A stretch of 64,000 nucleotides of DNA from Streptomyces sp. NRRL S-455 (GCF_000717875.1 NZ_JOCT01000016.1:1-64000), one strand, 5' to 3'; counted from the stretch's first letter, positions 14,998 to 24,365 are shown. Notes: generated by a model from the letters alone, not told the origin. Program-made: numbers and translations.

Positions 14998-17013
14998 ATG
15001 ACGTCGACCGAGCCTGCCCTCCAGCGCGTACTCGACCGGGAACGCGCCCATCACGAGCGCTGCCGGGACGCCCTCGCCGCGATGGTCGAGGGCGCCGGTG
15101 AACAGGTCGTCACCGGGGAGGACGTCTCCGCCTCCGGTGCCGATGCCGAGGTCCTCGGATACCGGCTGCGCAGCCGGGCCAAGGCGCTGCGGGAACTGCC
15201 CGAGGGGCCGTTGTTCTTCGGGGCCCTGCGGGGCGAGGAGGGGGAGTTGCACATCGGGCGGCTGCGGATCTCCGAGCACCCGGCCGAGCCGCCCCTCGTC
15301 GTCGACTGGCGCGCACCCGTATCGCGCGCCTTCTACCAGGCCTCCGCGCGTGATCCGCAGGGCGTCGCCGTGCGCCGGCGGTTCGGGTGGGCGCCCGGCA
15401 GCCGGGGCGACTCCGCCGACCTCACCGGCCTGGAGGACGAGCACCTGGGGCAGGGGGAGACGCGGACCAGTGAGATCGTCGCGCGGGAGATCGAACGGCC
15501 CCGCGTCGGGCCCATGCGGGACATCGCCGCGACCATCCAGCCCGAGCAGGACGACCTGGTACGAGGAGACCTGGCGATGTCGGTGTGCGTGCAGGGGGCG
15601 CCCGGCACCGGCAAGACCGCCGTGGGCCTGCACCGGGCCGCGTACCTCCTCTACACCCACCCGCAGCGCATCCGGCGCGGCGGTCTGCTGATCCTTGGCC
15701 CCAACCGCACGTTCCTGTCGTACATCGCGGAGGTTCTGCCCGCCCTCGGTGAGACGGGTGTGCGGCAGTCGACGCTCGCCGAGGAGATCGCCCGGTGGCC
15801 GGTCCGCGGTGCCGACGACGAGTCCGCCGCCGTCGTCAAGCACGACGCCCGGATGGCGGAGGTGCTGCGGCGGGCGCTGTACGCGCGGGTGCGCACCGAG
15901 GGGGCCGGTCCGCTCGCCGTGCCGGACGGGTCGTACCGCTGGCGGGTGCCGGAGGCCGAACTCGCGAGGATCGTCACGGACGTCCGTGCGGAGGAGCCGC
16001 CGTACGGGGTCGGGCGGGAGCGGGTGCGGGCACGGATCGTGCGGTGTCTGCGGGAGCAGGCGGAGCGTCGGGCCGGGCCGCCCCCGAACGCCTGGGTACG
16101 GCGCGTCGAGCGGGCCCGGCCGGTGTCCGCGTATGTCGACGCCGTCTGGCCCCGGGTCCGGCCCGAGGAGGTCCTGGCCGAACTGCTCGGCGACGAGGGG
16201 GCGTTGGCGGAGTCCGCCGAGGGGCTGCTGGACCCGGCTGAGCAGGAGGCGCTGCTGTGGCGGAAGCCGCCCCGGTCGTGGAAGTCGGCGCGCTGGTCGG
16301 CCGCCGATCTGGTGCTCCTCGACGAGGTCGCGGGCCTGATCGGGCACCCGGAGGGGTACGGGCATGTCGTCGTCGACGAGGCGCAGGACCTGTCCCCGAT
16401 GGAGTGCCGGGCCGTCGCCCGCCGGGCTCGTTTCGGCTCGCTGACGGTGCTGGGCGACCTGGCTCAGGGGACGACGCCCTGGGCGGCACGGTCGTGGCGG
16501 ACGGTCCTCGCGCACCTCGGCAAGCCGGACGCGGCCGTGGTCACGCTGACCACCGGCTTCCGCGTGCCGCAGGCGGTCGTCGGGCTCGCCAACCGGCTCC
16601 TGGAGCGGCTGGACGTGGACGTGCCTGCGGCCCGTTCGCTGCGCCGGGACGGGGAGTTGCGGATGCGGGAGACGACCGCGGACGGGGTGCCCGCGGCCGT
16701 CGTGGAGGCCGTACGGGAGGCCCTGGGGCGCGAGGGCTCGGTCGGGGTCGTCGCGGCGGACGCGGACGTGCCCCGGGTGCGGGCGGCGCTGGACGCGGCC
16801 GGTATCGAGGCGGCGGGCCCGGAGGAACTCGGCGCGCGGCTGTCCCTGGTCCCGGCGAGCGTGGTCAAGGGACTCGAGTACGACCATGTCGTGGTCGTCG
16901 AGCCGGCGGCCATCGCCGCGGCGGAGGAACGGGGCCTGCACCGGCTGTACGTGGTGCTGACGCGGGCGGTGTCGCGGCTGGAGGTGGTGCGGGGGAGGCC
17001 GCTGCCGTTCTGA
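14998..17013 (+). CDS. HelD/HelR-type RNA polymerase-associated ATPase
   Basis: The 671-residue superfamily-1 ATPase has Walker A GAPGTGKTAVGLHR (about residues 201-214), Walker B VVVDEAQDLSP, motif III GDLAQG, the arginine motif TTGFRVPQ and a C-terminal VKGLEYDHV. A helical N-terminal extension (RVLDRERAHHERCRDALAAM) and the VDWRAPVSRAFYQ block mark the HelD group rather than true UvrD helicases. HelD proteins insert arms into RNA polymerase and release it from DNA. HelR of Streptomyces also displaces rifampicin. Which role this copy has cannot be told here. Confidence 0.8.
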   Translation: MTSTEPALQRVLDRERAHHERCRDALAAMVEGAGEQVVTGEDVSASGADAEVLGYRLRSRAKALRELPEGPLFFGALRGEEGELHIGRLRISEHPAEPPLVVDWRAPVSRAFYQASARDPQGVAVRRRFGWAPGSRGDSADLTGLEDEHLGQGETRTSEIVAREIERPRVGPMRDIAATIQPEQDDLVRGDLAMSVCVQGAPGTGKTAVGLHRAAYLLYTHPQRIRRGGLLILGPNRTFLSYIAEVLPALGETGVRQSTLAEEIARWPVRGADDESAAVVKHDARMAEVLRRALYARVRTEGAGPLAVPDGSYRWRVPEAELARIVTDVRAEEPPYGVGRERVRARIVRCLREQAERRAGPPPNAWVRRVERARPVSAYVDAVWPRVRPEEVLAELLGDEGALAESAEGLLDPAEQEALLWRKPPRSWKSARWSAADLVLLDEVAGLIGHPEGYGHVVVDEAQDLSPMECRAVARRARFGSLTVLGDLAQGTTPWAARSWRTVLAHLGKPDAAVVTLTTGFRVPQAVVGLANRLLERLDVDVPAARSLRRDGELRMRETTADGVPAAVVEAVREALGREGSVGVVAADADVPRVRAALDAAGIEAAGPEELGARLSLVPASVVKGLEYDHVVVVEPAAIAAAEERGLHRLYVVLTRAVSRLEVVRGRPLPF

Positions 17014-17048
17014 CCGCAGGGCCTCCCCGGGCCCGCCGTGCGGAGGCC

Positions 17049-17978
17049 TCACCGCCGCCCGATGACCTCCGCGATCCGGATGAAGCCGTCCTGCCCGTGC
17101 CCCAGCCCGATGGCGCGCCGGGCCATGCCCTCGGCCGCGCGCATGACGCCGGCGTCGATGCCGTGGGCCTCGGAGACGTGCACGATGTGGGCCATGGACG
17201 ACACGGCCGAGGTGAGCGGATTGCCCTCGCCGGAGTAGGTACCGGTGTCGACGTCCGCCGCGGTCTCGGCGAACAGCGGGGGGAGGATCGCGCCGATGCC
17301 CTGCGCGAAGGGGGCGAGTTCGCCCGCCGGGACGCCCTCGGCGCGGGCCACCGCCAGGGCGTGCGCGTAGCCCGCCATCGCCGTCCAGAAGATGTCGAGC
17401 AGGGCGATGTCGTAGGCCGCGGCCCGGCCCGGGTCCTCGCCGAGGTGGGTGTGGGTACCGCCCAGCGCCTCCCGTACGGGCGCCAGTTCCTCGTAGAGAC
17501 CGGCAGGTCCGCTGTGCAGGAACACGGCGTCGGGTGTGCCGATGGTGGTCGTGGGGGTCATGATCGCGCCGTCCAGGTAGCGGATGCCGTGGGCGGCGGC
17601 CCAGTCGGCGGTGCCCCTGGCCCGGTCCGGGGTGTCGGCGGTCAGGTTCACGACGGTACGGCCCTTGAGGGCGGTGGCGACCTCGTCCTGGCGCAGGACG
17701 GCGTCGGCGGCGTCGTAGTTCACCACGCAGACGACGGTCACCTCGCTCGCGGCCACCGCCTCCGCCACCGACGCGGCGCCCGCCGCACCGCGGTCGAGGA
17801 GCTCCCCTTCCCGTCCCGGTGTGCGGTTCCATACGGTGGTGCGCAACCCCGCGTCCAGGAACGCTCCGGCCAGTGCCCGGCCCATCGGGCCCAGCCCGAG
17901 GACGGTGACCGTGGCGGTGGTGCCGGCGGGCTGGTTGCCGGAATAGCCCGGGGACGGGGGCGTGCTGTACGTGGACAC
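17049..17978 (-). CDS. NAD(P)-dependent oxidoreductase, imine-reductase / 6PGDH-like
   Basis: The 309-residue protein is numbered from a GTG preceded by GAAGGAGT. It has an N-terminal Rossmann motif TVLGLGPMGRALAGAFL (about 23-39), followed by TTVWNRTPGR, VNLTADTPD and ALLDIFWTAMAGYAHAL. The last block is the interdomain helix of imine reductases and beta-hydroxyacid dehydrogenases. The residue normally Lys or Asp in this helix appears as Asp in LLDIFW, which favours an imine-reductase-like enzyme (inference). It is divergent from the HxlR gene with only 31 bases between starts, so that regulator very likely controls it. Confidence 0.8.
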   Translation of the reverse strand: MSTYSTPPSPGYSGNQPAGTTATVTVLGLGPMGRALAGAFLDAGLRTTVWNRTPGREGELLDRGAAGAASVAEAVAASEVTVVCVVNYDAADAVLRQDEVATALKGRTVVNLTADTPDRARGTADWAAAHGIRYLDGAIMTPTTTIGTPDAVFLHSGPAGLYEELAPVREALGGTHTHLGEDPGRAAAYDIALLDIFWTAMAGYAHALAVARAEGVPAGELAPFAQGIGAILPPLFAETAADVDTGTYSGEGNPLTSAVSSMAHIVHVSEAHGIDAGVMRAAEGMARRAIGLGHGQDGFIRIAEVIGRR

Positions 17979-18009
17979 GCTGGGACTCCTTCGAGTGCGA
18001 TGACCTTGG

Positions 18010-18378
18010 ATGACGAATGGGGCGAAGATGACCCGACGGCGCCTGGACGCGGACGTCTGCGGAGTGACTGCCGCGATCGCCGTGATCGACGGCAAGTGGA
18101 AGACAGCCCTGCTGTGGCTGCTGGAGTCGGGCCCGCACCGACCGGGGGAACTGCGCCGGCAACTGCCCGGGCTCACCGAGAAGGTGCTGACACAGGCGCT
18201 GCGCGAGATGGAAGCGGACGGGCTGGTGCACCGGGAGGTGTACGACGTGCTGCCGCCGAAGACCGAATACTCCCTGACCGGGTTCGGCCGTGAACTCGCC
18301 GAGGCGCTGGCCCCGTTGTCCGACTGGGGCCACCGTCGCCTGGAGAAACTGGACGAGGCCGCCCGGCCGGCCTCCTGA
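18010..18378 (+). CDS. HxlR-family regulator
   Basis: The 122-residue winged helix has the HxlR hallmark GKWKTALLWLLESGPHRPGE and LRRQLPGLTEKVLTQALREM. An early Cys (residue 17, DADVCGVTAA) sits where redox-sensing HxlR proteins place one. It is divergent from the imine-reductase-like gene. HxlR regulators often sense electrophiles or oxidants and act on the next gene. The ATG at 18028 is an alternative start. Confidence 0.85.
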   Translation: MTNGAKMTRRRLDADVCGVTAAIAVIDGKWKTALLWLLESGPHRPGELRRQLPGLTEKVLTQALREMEADGLVHREVYDVLPPKTEYSLTGFGRELAEALAPLSDWGHRRLEKLDEAARPAS

Positions 18379-18504
18379 TGTACGCCACCTCCGTCCTCGC
18401 CCGCTCCGGCGTCTCGCTTCTCGGCTGCCGCTCCGCGACCAGCTTCCCCCGGGTGGCCGGGCGTTGCCCAGTACCCACAAAAAAGTGGGTGTTCGCCCGG
18501 CCGC

Positions 18505-19698
18505 CTACGCGGTGAGGTCCCGCGGTACCGCGAAGGCCCCTTGCTCGCCGAAGGCCAGTTCGCCGAAGCGTTCGCCGATGTGGCGGTGGGTGGCGGCGTC
18601 CGGGTGGACGTTGTCGGGCAGCGGGAGTCGGGCCGCGTCGGACTCGCCGTACAGCTCGAGGCCGTCGAGGTAGTGGAGGTTCGGGTCGTCGGCGGCGCGC
18701 CGCCGCACGATCCGGGAGAGTTCCTCCCGGATGACACCGAGCGTGAGCTTGCCGGCGGCCTTCTCCGCCGGGTCGCCCATCGCGGCGAAGACCAGCCGGC
18801 CCTCGCCGAGTGCGTCGCGGTCCGGAGCGGTGGGTCCGGGCGTGTCCTCGTGGATGGCGCAGTGGATGGGGGAGACGAGCAGCAGCGGCGTGTCGGGGTG
18901 CCCCTCACGGATCGTGTCGAGGAACCCGTGCACGGCCGGGGTGAAGGCGCGCAGCCGCATCGCGTCCTGGTTGACGATGTTGATGCCCATCTTGACGCTG
19001 ATCAGGTCGGCCGGGGTGTCCCGCATGGCGCGCGCGGTGAACGGGTCGAGCATCGCGCTGCCACCGAGGCCGAGGTTGATCAGTTCCACGCCGCCGCGGG
19101 ACGCGGCGATCACGGGCCAGATGGCCGTGGGGCTCGCGGCGTCCGAACCGTGGCTGATCGAGCTGCCGTGGTGCAGCCACACCCGGCGCCTCCGGTCCGG
19201 CACGGGTGCCACGGGGGCGTCCGTGCGCAGGGCGACGAGCTCCGTGGTCTCGTTGTGCGGCAGCCAGATCTCGACGTCCTTGTCACCCGCGGGCAGGCCG
19301 GTGAAACGGACGGTGCCGATCGGGCCGGGTGTGACCTCGCCCTCCCAGGTGGCCAAGTCGACGGTGAGGACGTTGCCGCCGGTCCCGGCGGCCTGACCGG
19401 CCGGACGGCCGTCGACGCGCAGGTCGTACAAGCCGTCCGGGCGCGGCGGGAAACCGGCGTAGTCGCGCTTGGTGCGCAGCGTGTCCAGCTCGATGGCGGT
19501 CGCGGCGGTACGGAAGGCCAGGCGTACGCCCGAGGGCTGGGCCTCGGCCATCGCCAGCTGCGCGTTGGTGTTCTGCGCGCGGGCCCGGGCGGGGAGCCGG
19601 TGGGGGAGCAGGCCGTGCTCGGTGCGCTCCGCGTCGAGGGCGCCGCGCAGCAGGTCCGCCGTGAGGGGGGTGGTGATCCAGTCGTGCTCGGTGTGCAT
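18505..19698 (-). CDS. SGNH/GDSL esterase with N-terminal beta-sandwich domain
   Basis: The protein has 397 residues. Residues 1-170 form a jelly-roll-like domain. The catalytic SGNH part starts at WLHHGSSISHGSD (nucleophile Ser in GSS), continues through NLGLGGSAMLDPF and GINIVNQ, and closes with LPDNVHPDAATH, which supplies the Asp and His. There is no signal peptide, so it acts in the cytoplasm, possibly as a carbohydrate or small-molecule esterase. It follows the TetR gene on the same strand by 4 bases and is probably in its operon. Confidence 0.78.
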   Translation of the reverse strand: MHTEHDWITTPLTADLLRGALDAERTEHGLLPHRLPARARAQNTNAQLAMAEAQPSGVRLAFRTAATAIELDTLRTKRDYAGFPPRPDGLYDLRVDGRPAGQAAGTGGNVLTVDLATWEGEVTPGPIGTVRFTGLPAGDKDVEIWLPHNETTELVALRTDAPVAPVPDRRRRVWLHHGSSISHGSDAASPTAIWPVIAASRGGVELINLGLGGSAMLDPFTARAMRDTPADLISVKMGINIVNQDAMRLRAFTPAVHGFLDTIREGHPDTPLLLVSPIHCAIHEDTPGPTAPDRDALGEGRLVFAAMGDPAEKAAGKLTLGVIREELSRIVRRRAADDPNLHYLDGLELYGESDAARLPLPDNVHPDAATHRHIGERFGELAFGEQGAFAVPRDLTA

Positions 19699-19702
19699 GG
19701 GG

Positions 19703-20290
19703 TCAGCCTCGGGGATCGGTCGGGGCCGCGGGCCAGTTCCGCAGCAGCGTGTCGAGGGCGTCGAGGATCCGGGCCCAGGTCTCCTCGGTGTCCGGTGCGC
19801 TGTGGCTGAAACCGCCGCCCAGCTCCAGGCTGACGTAGCCGTGGAAGACGCTGCCGAGCAACCGGACCGCGTGGGTCTGGTCCGGTTCGGTCAGGTCGTA
19901 GCCGCGCAGCAGCGCCCGGGTCATCCGCGCGTGCTGGACACCGGCGCTCGCGGCCGCGGTCTCCGGGTCGAGCCGCAGCTGGGCCGCGGCGTACCGGCCG
20001 GGGTGTTCCCGGGCGTAGTCGCGGTAGACGTTCGCGAGCGCGGCCAGGGCGTCCTTGCCGGCCCGTCCGGCCAGGGCTTCGGCGGCCCGGTCGGCCATCT
20101 CGGCGAGCGCGAGCAGGGCGATGCGGGTCCTGAGGTCCTGAGAGTTCCTGACGTGCGAGTACAGGCTCGCGACCTTGACGTCGAACCGGCGGGCCAGCGC
20201 CGAGACGGTGACCTGGTCGAAGCCGACCTCGTCGGCGAGTTCGGCGCCGGCCCGGGTGAGACGTTCGGTCGTCAGTCCGACGCGTGGCAT
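19703..20290 (-). CDS. TetR-family regulator (TetR-like C-terminal domain)
   Basis: The protein has 195 residues from the ATG preceded by GGGAGAAGCCC. The DNA-binding domain is AGAELADEVGFDQVTVSALA then FDVKVASLYSHVRNSQDL. The C-terminal part (LLGSVFHGYVSLELGGGFSH) belongs to the WHG-type TetR ligand domain. It is encoded directly before the SGNH esterase and divergent from a methyltransferase, with a palindrome between. Confidence 0.83.
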   Translation of the reverse strand: MPRVGLTTERLTRAGAELADEVGFDQVTVSALARRFDVKVASLYSHVRNSQDLRTRIALLALAEMADRAAEALAGRAGKDALAALANVYRDYAREHPGRYAAAQLRLDPETAAASAGVQHARMTRALLRGYDLTEPDQTHAVRLLGSVFHGYVSLELGGGFSHSAPDTEETWARILDALDTLLRNWPAAPTDPRG

Positions 20291-20326
20291 TGGGCTTCTC
20301 CCTACTTCCATAAGGGATTGTGTATC

Positions 20327-20345
20327 TGCCTAAAGGCTATAGGCA
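20327..20345. promoter_or_regulatory. Probable TetR operator
   Basis: TGCCTA (20327-20332) and TAGGCA (20340-20345) form an inverted repeat with a 7-base centre in the 91-base divergent region between the TetR gene and the methyltransferase. The position suits autorepression and control of both directions; binding is inferred. Confidence 0.5.
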
Positions 20346-20381
20346 AGCCCAGGGTGTCATGCTGTCGGCTAGCTTCGCGGC

Positions 20382-21035
20382 ATGACCGAGCCCTCTCATG
20401 TCACCGCGGTCCGGGAGTCCTACGACACCGTCGCCGCCGATTACGCCCGAGTGGTCAAGGAGCCCACGGAGCTGGACCCGGTGTCGCGGGCGATGCTGGC
20501 CGCCTTCGCCGAACTCGTACGGTCCTCCGGCGCGGGGCCGGTGGCCGACCTGGGCTGCGGTCCGGGAAAGGTGACGGCGCACCTGGCCGCCCTGGGCGTG
20601 CCGGTGTTCGGCGTGGACGTCTCGCCGAAGATGATCGAGCTGGCGCGGGCGGCGTACCCGCAACTCCGCTTCGCCGTCGGCTCGATGACCGCGCTCGAGA
20701 TCGGCAGCGGCGAACTCGGCGGCGTCCTGGCGTACTACGTCACCCACCACACCCCACCGGAGTGGCTGCCGACCGTGTTCGCCGAGTTCCACCGCGCCCT
20801 CGCCCCCGGTGGCGTACTGATGCTGGCCGGCCACGTGGGCAACGGCGAGCACCTGCGTCCGACGCACGCCTACGGCGGCCATCCGGTGTCCTACGAGTCG
20901 TACCTGCTGCCTCCGGACCGGATCGCCGAACTCCTCCACCGGGCCGGGCTGGTCGTCATGACACGTGTGGTGCAGGAGCCGGAGGACGGGGCCAAGCGGC
21001 AGTACGGCACGTTCCTGGCGTCCAAGCCGCGGTAG
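20382..21035 (+). CDS. Class I SAM-dependent methyltransferase
   Basis: The 217-residue protein has motif I VADLGCGPGKVTAHLAALGV (about 53-72), the acidic ribose residue in VFGVDVSPKMIELA, and SMTAL for motif II. The opening RESYDTVAADYARVVKE is typical of small-molecule methyltransferases. A relative with the same opening, motif I and GYGGHP/AYGGHP block lies at 39464-40108. The methyl acceptor is unknown. It is divergent from TetR 19703-20290 across a palindrome. Confidence 0.83.
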   Translation: MTEPSHVTAVRESYDTVAADYARVVKEPTELDPVSRAMLAAFAELVRSSGAGPVADLGCGPGKVTAHLAALGVPVFGVDVSPKMIELARAAYPQLRFAVGSMTALEIGSGELGGVLAYYVTHHTPPEWLPTVFAEFHRALAPGGVLMLAGHVGNGEHLRPTHAYGGHPVSYESYLLPPDRIAELLHRAGLVVMTRVVQEPEDGAKRQYGTFLASKPR

Positions 21036-21059
21036 AGGGGCGTCGTCCCCGCGGGTGTG

Positions 21060-21791
21060 CTACCCGTCGCGCAGCCACACCCGCAGCGCGCCGGCCGGCT
21101 CGAAGCCGTGCCGGACGGCCGCCGTCAGGTCGTCGCCCTGTTCGTAACCGACCACAGGCAGGGCGGGAAAGAGCCGGTCGAGCGCGGACAGCACCGTCGA
21201 CCAGGCCGCGTCGGGCCCGAGGCCGCCCCCTGCGAAGACGTTGGACACGCCGACCACCCGCTCGCTACGGGTGGCCACCGCCCCGGCGACCACCCGGCCA
21301 CCCGCGGACCGCCCCGAGATCACGAACGTCTCCGGGTCGGCGAGCAGCCCGTCCCGGAAGAGACTCGCGTCGCCACCCCCGTCGTCCCAGGCCAGTGCCC
21401 AGTCCCGCAGCGCGTCCCGATCGCCCGCCACCTCCCACGCGAGACCCGCCGGCTCCGGCGCGGTACGGGGCGCCGCGGCGCCCGCCGGGCGGTGGATCCA
21501 CTGGGCGTCGAACAGCACATGGAATCCGGCCGCCGCCAGATCGAGATCGGCGAAGCTGTCCTTGACCGCGGCGCCGGGGGCTGCCGTATCGACCCGCGCC
21601 ACGAGCGCCTCCCGGTCGGCGCCGGGCTCCAGCGTCACCGCGTCGGGGTAGTACGACGGCGTCCGTCCCGCAGCGACCCAGGCCTCGCCCCCGAACTCAC
21701 TCGCCACCCCATGAGCCCGGCACATCGCCGCACACCACTCGGCGTTGTTACGGGCGGCGTACCGGACCAGGGCTTGCTGCGGGGTCGTCAT
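21060..21791 (-). CDS. GNAT-like acetyltransferase, divergent
   Basis: The 243-residue protein has the C-terminal pattern of a GNAT fold (GRVVAGAVATRSERVVGVSN, then a helix and YEQGDDLTAAVRHGFEPAGA). The usual RxxGxG/A acetyl-CoA loop is replaced by AGGGLGPDAAW. The N-terminal 100 residues resemble the first half of two-domain GNAT proteins. The function is unknown and substrate binding may be altered. Its ATG is 88 bases from the divergent DUF6817 gene. Confidence 0.6.
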   Translation of the reverse strand: MTTPQQALVRYAARNNAEWCAAMCRAHGVASEFGGEAWVAAGRTPSYYPDAVTLEPGADREALVARVDTAAPGAAVKDSFADLDLAAAGFHVLFDAQWIHRPAGAAAPRTAPEPAGLAWEVAGDRDALRDWALAWDDGGGDASLFRDGLLADPETFVISGRSAGGRVVAGAVATRSERVVGVSNVFAGGGLGPDAAWSTVLSALDRLFPALPVVGYEQGDDLTAAVRHGFEPAGALRVWLRDG

Positions 21792-21878
21792 GAGTGCAGA
21801 TCAAATCGATGGCGGCCCCGCTCCGTCCACCGGTTTGATGGTTGCCGACCCCGACCACCGCCGGAAGGACACCACGCT

Positions 21879-22424
21879 GTGCCTGTCTCCCCTGCGGCCT
21901 CCGGCCCGGCCGTCGCGCTTCTGCGCGAGTTCGGCGCGGCGGACATCGCTCATCCGGGCGGAACCCTCATCGCCCATCTCCAGCGCGTACAGGGGCAACT
22001 TGCCGCCTGGGGCGCACGCCCGGCCCTCCAACTGGCGGGCCTCTGCCACGCGTTCTACGGAACGGACGGCTTCCCCGACGCCCTGTTGCCCTTGGACCGC
22101 CGTAGCGAACTCGCGGCGGTTGTCGGGGCCGAGGCCGAGTCCTTGGTGTACCTGTACGCCTCCTGCGATCGCGCGGCCACTTATCCGACGCTCGCGGACA
22201 CCGACGGGCCCTTCCACGACCGGTTCACCGGCCTGAGTCACACCCCGGATCCGCAGGCGCGGCGAGACTTCGCCGAGTTGACCGCCGCCAACGAACTCGA
22301 CCTCGCCCGCGACCCGGCCTTCCGCGACCAGTGGGGCCCTGAACTCCTCAGCCTCTTCACCCGCATCCGACCCCTGCTGAGCAGGCCTGCCTGGTCGGAC
22401 TGTCAGGAGGTCCTCCCCGCGTGA
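21879..22424 (+). CDS. DUF6817-type protein (HD-like, possible hydrolase)
   Basis: The protein has 181 residues from a GTG with GGAAGG 8 bases upstream. It carries ALLREFGAADIAHPGGTLIA, then HLQRVQGQLAAWG and LCHAFYGTDGFPDAL. Spaced histidines within helices (HPGG, HLQRV, LCHAFYGTD) recall HD-domain phosphohydrolases, although the classical HD pair is not clean. This matches what is now called DUF6817. Its stop overlaps the next gene start (GTGA). Confidence 0.6.
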   Translation: MPVSPAASGPAVALLREFGAADIAHPGGTLIAHLQRVQGQLAAWGARPALQLAGLCHAFYGTDGFPDALLPLDRRSELAAVVGAEAESLVYLYASCDRAATYPTLADTDGPFHDRFTGLSHTPDPQARRDFAELTAANELDLARDPAFRDQWGPELLSLFTRIRPLLSRPAWSDCQEVLPA

Positions 22425-22795
22425 AGTTGAGCGCGATCACCCTGGACTGCGCGGATCCGCTCGCGCTCGCGGCCTTCTATCAGCAGGCCACCGGCCTCGA
22501 ACCGCATCCCAAGTCGAACGCCGAGTTCGCCTCCCTGGGCGGCAGTGAGGGCGGGCTCTCCATCGGCTTCCAGCGCGTCGACGGCTACCGGGCACCGAGC
22601 TGGCCCGACCAGCAGGTACCGCAGCAACTGCACTGCTGCTTCCGGGTCTCGGACCTGGACGAGGCCGAGGCGCGGCTGGTGAAGCTGGGTGCGGGCAGGC
22701 CGGAGTACCAGCCGAACGTGGACAGGTGGCGGGTGCTCACGGATCCGGCGGGACATCCCTTTTGCATCATCCGAGAGCCGGGTCCGACGGTGTGA
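22421..22795 (+). CDS. VOC-family (glyoxalase-fold) protein
   Basis: The 124-residue single VOC domain reads MKLSAITLDCADPLALAAFY, then CFRVSDLDEAEARLVKLGAG, and ends VLTDPAGHPFCIIREPG. The TDPAGHPFC end block is the same one that is frame-shifted away in the relic at 2960-3351. The GTG start is 4-base coupled to the DUF6817 gene. Members are often dioxygenases, lyases or antibiotic-binding proteins; this one cannot be specified. Confidence 0.82.
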   Translation: MKLSAITLDCADPLALAAFYQQATGLEPHPKSNAEFASLGGSEGGLSIGFQRVDGYRAPSWPDQQVPQQLHCCFRVSDLDEAEARLVKLGAGRPEYQPNVDRWRVLTDPAGHPFCIIREPGPTV

Positions 22796-22963
22796 CGCCC
22801 CCCGTCCCTCTGCCCTGCACGGCCAGCCCGCGTGCGGGTCAGAGGGCTGACACGGTCGAGGTCCGGGACGGCCTCAGTGCACGAGCCGCGCGCACAGATT
22901 CTCCAGTCGACCACGTGATGATTCGAGCAGCTCCTGGTCGTCGACCTGCGCCGGAGCGTCGGT

Positions 22964-23677
22964 TCAGCGGCCTTCGGCCTGCGGCGGTTCCCAGACCGAG
23001 CAGTCGTGGGCGAAGAGCACACGTCGTGGGTCGAAGTCCGCGAGTCGGTCGAGCCACTGCCGATAGGGAGGAAGTGGCTGCTCCACGCCATGCAGTGCCG
23101 CGTGACGGGCCAGCTGCTCGGACGCGAAACGGGAAGCGAAGTCGTGTGCCTGGCCGGCGAGAACCACGGTGCCGTCACCTTGCCTGAGGACCAGCGACTG
23201 ATGCCCTCGGGTGTGCCCGGGCGTCGGGATGATCCAGACTCCCGGCCAGACCTCGGCTTCCCCGGCGACTTCCTCGTACGTGGCGCCGGGAAAGTCGATC
23301 AGTTCATCGACGGTGTAGTCGCCCCGACGGGCTGTGGCCAGTTCGACGTCCTGAACCAGGATGGGCTTGCCGCGCAGGAGCGGATTCCCGCCGCAGTGGT
23401 CGAAGTGAAGGTGGCAGTTCACGACCAGCGAGATGTCGTCAAGGGCGACTCCCGCCGTTGACAGGGCTTCCTGCAACGCCCGGCGTCGGGGCCGGTAGTG
23501 CGCTTCGGTGTCGGGCCCTGCCTGGCCGATGCCGGTATCGAAGAGGATCAACCCCTGGTCGTGTCGCACCAGGTAGGCAAGGACAGGTTCGACCCGCGGT
23601 TGCGGGCCGCCCGTCTCCGACGCGGGCCGGATGAAGTACCCCAGATCGAGTCGACGCACCGCTGCGTTCTTCCCCAT
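22964..23677 (-). CDS. Metallo-beta-lactamase-fold lactonase-like hydrolase
   Basis: The 237-residue protein has the zinc motif CHLHFDHCGGN (HxHxDH), a downstream His in IPTPGHTRGHQS, Asp in VVLAGQAHD and a final FAHDCS. Layout and length match N-acyl-homoserine-lactone lactonases (AttM/AiiA type). It is one of three MBL-fold genes within 6 kb. The likely role is hydrolysis of a lactone or ester. It is the first gene of the accessory segment. Confidence 0.78.
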   Translation of the reverse strand: MGKNAAVRRLDLGYFIRPASETGGPQPRVEPVLAYLVRHDQGLILFDTGIGQAGPDTEAHYRPRRRALQEALSTAGVALDDISLVVNCHLHFDHCGGNPLLRGKPILVQDVELATARRGDYTVDELIDFPGATYEEVAGEAEVWPGVWIIPTPGHTRGHQSLVLRQGDGTVVLAGQAHDFASRFASEQLARHAALHGVEQPLPPYRQWLDRLADFDPRRVLFAHDCSVWEPPQAEGR

Positions 23678-23799
23678 GTGGCCATGCTGGTGGGGGTGCG
23701 GTGTGACATCCAGCCGGTCTGCCGACAGCAGAACCGCTATGGACTCACCTTCAGGTTTTCGGTTCGCTCTCTTCCGGCCCGGAGCGTGGGTCGTCCGGG

Positions 23800-24144
23800 T
23801 CAGCCCGCGTCGGGGAGGTCGATGATGTTGCCGTCCTTGTCGAGCGTATGGGTGTCCCAGTACACATCCCACGTGTCGTCGACCTGCTGCGGCACCTTGC
23901 CCTTCGGGTATCGCACGAATCCCGCCGGCGGCTCTTCCTTGTCCGACACGCAAGCGGAGCCGGTATCGCCTACGGCCAGAACGGGGTACTCGCCGCCGCT
24001 GCAGATGTCCTCCTGGTACTCGAAGCCGGCACATCCGGTGAGTGCCACGACTGCGGCCCCGCTCGCGAGAGCAGCAACGATGATGCGAACCCTTTCGGGT
24101 CGGAAGGCAGTGGCGGCTCGGTTCATTCTGCCGGGCAGGTGCAT
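23800..24144 (-). CDS. Small lipoprotein
   Basis: The protein has 114 residues from an ATG preceded by GGAGACGATC. A signal peptide leads to the lipobox VALTGC-AG, so the mature lipoprotein begins at a Cys near residue 38. The exported part (YQEDICSGGEYPVLAVGDTG, then EEPPAGFVRYPKGKVPQQVD) is like a family of short Streptomyces lipoproteins I recognise without a known function. It contains two further Cys that may pair. Confidence 0.72.
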   Translation of the reverse strand: MHLPGRMNRAATAFRPERVRIIVAALASGAAVVALTGCAGFEYQEDICSGGEYPVLAVGDTGSACVSDKEEPPAGFVRYPKGKVPQQVDDTWDVYWDTHTLDKDGNIIDLPDAG

Positions 24145-24365
24145 GATCGTCTCCAGTCGCTTGGTCTGCCGCCCAGTCTTGCCGCCAGGGAGCTGCCGTG
24201 CCGTGAGTACGCGTACTCAGCTCTGCACGCGTGGATACCCAAACCGCCGTATTCCTGGGGCATTTGAGAGCAGGACCTTCGCCGGGTCGTGGACGGCCCG
24301 TTGCTTGCGCGACGGGGTGAGCGCACCTCGAACAGTCCGCTTCGTGAAGGCGCGAGGCTGGTGCT

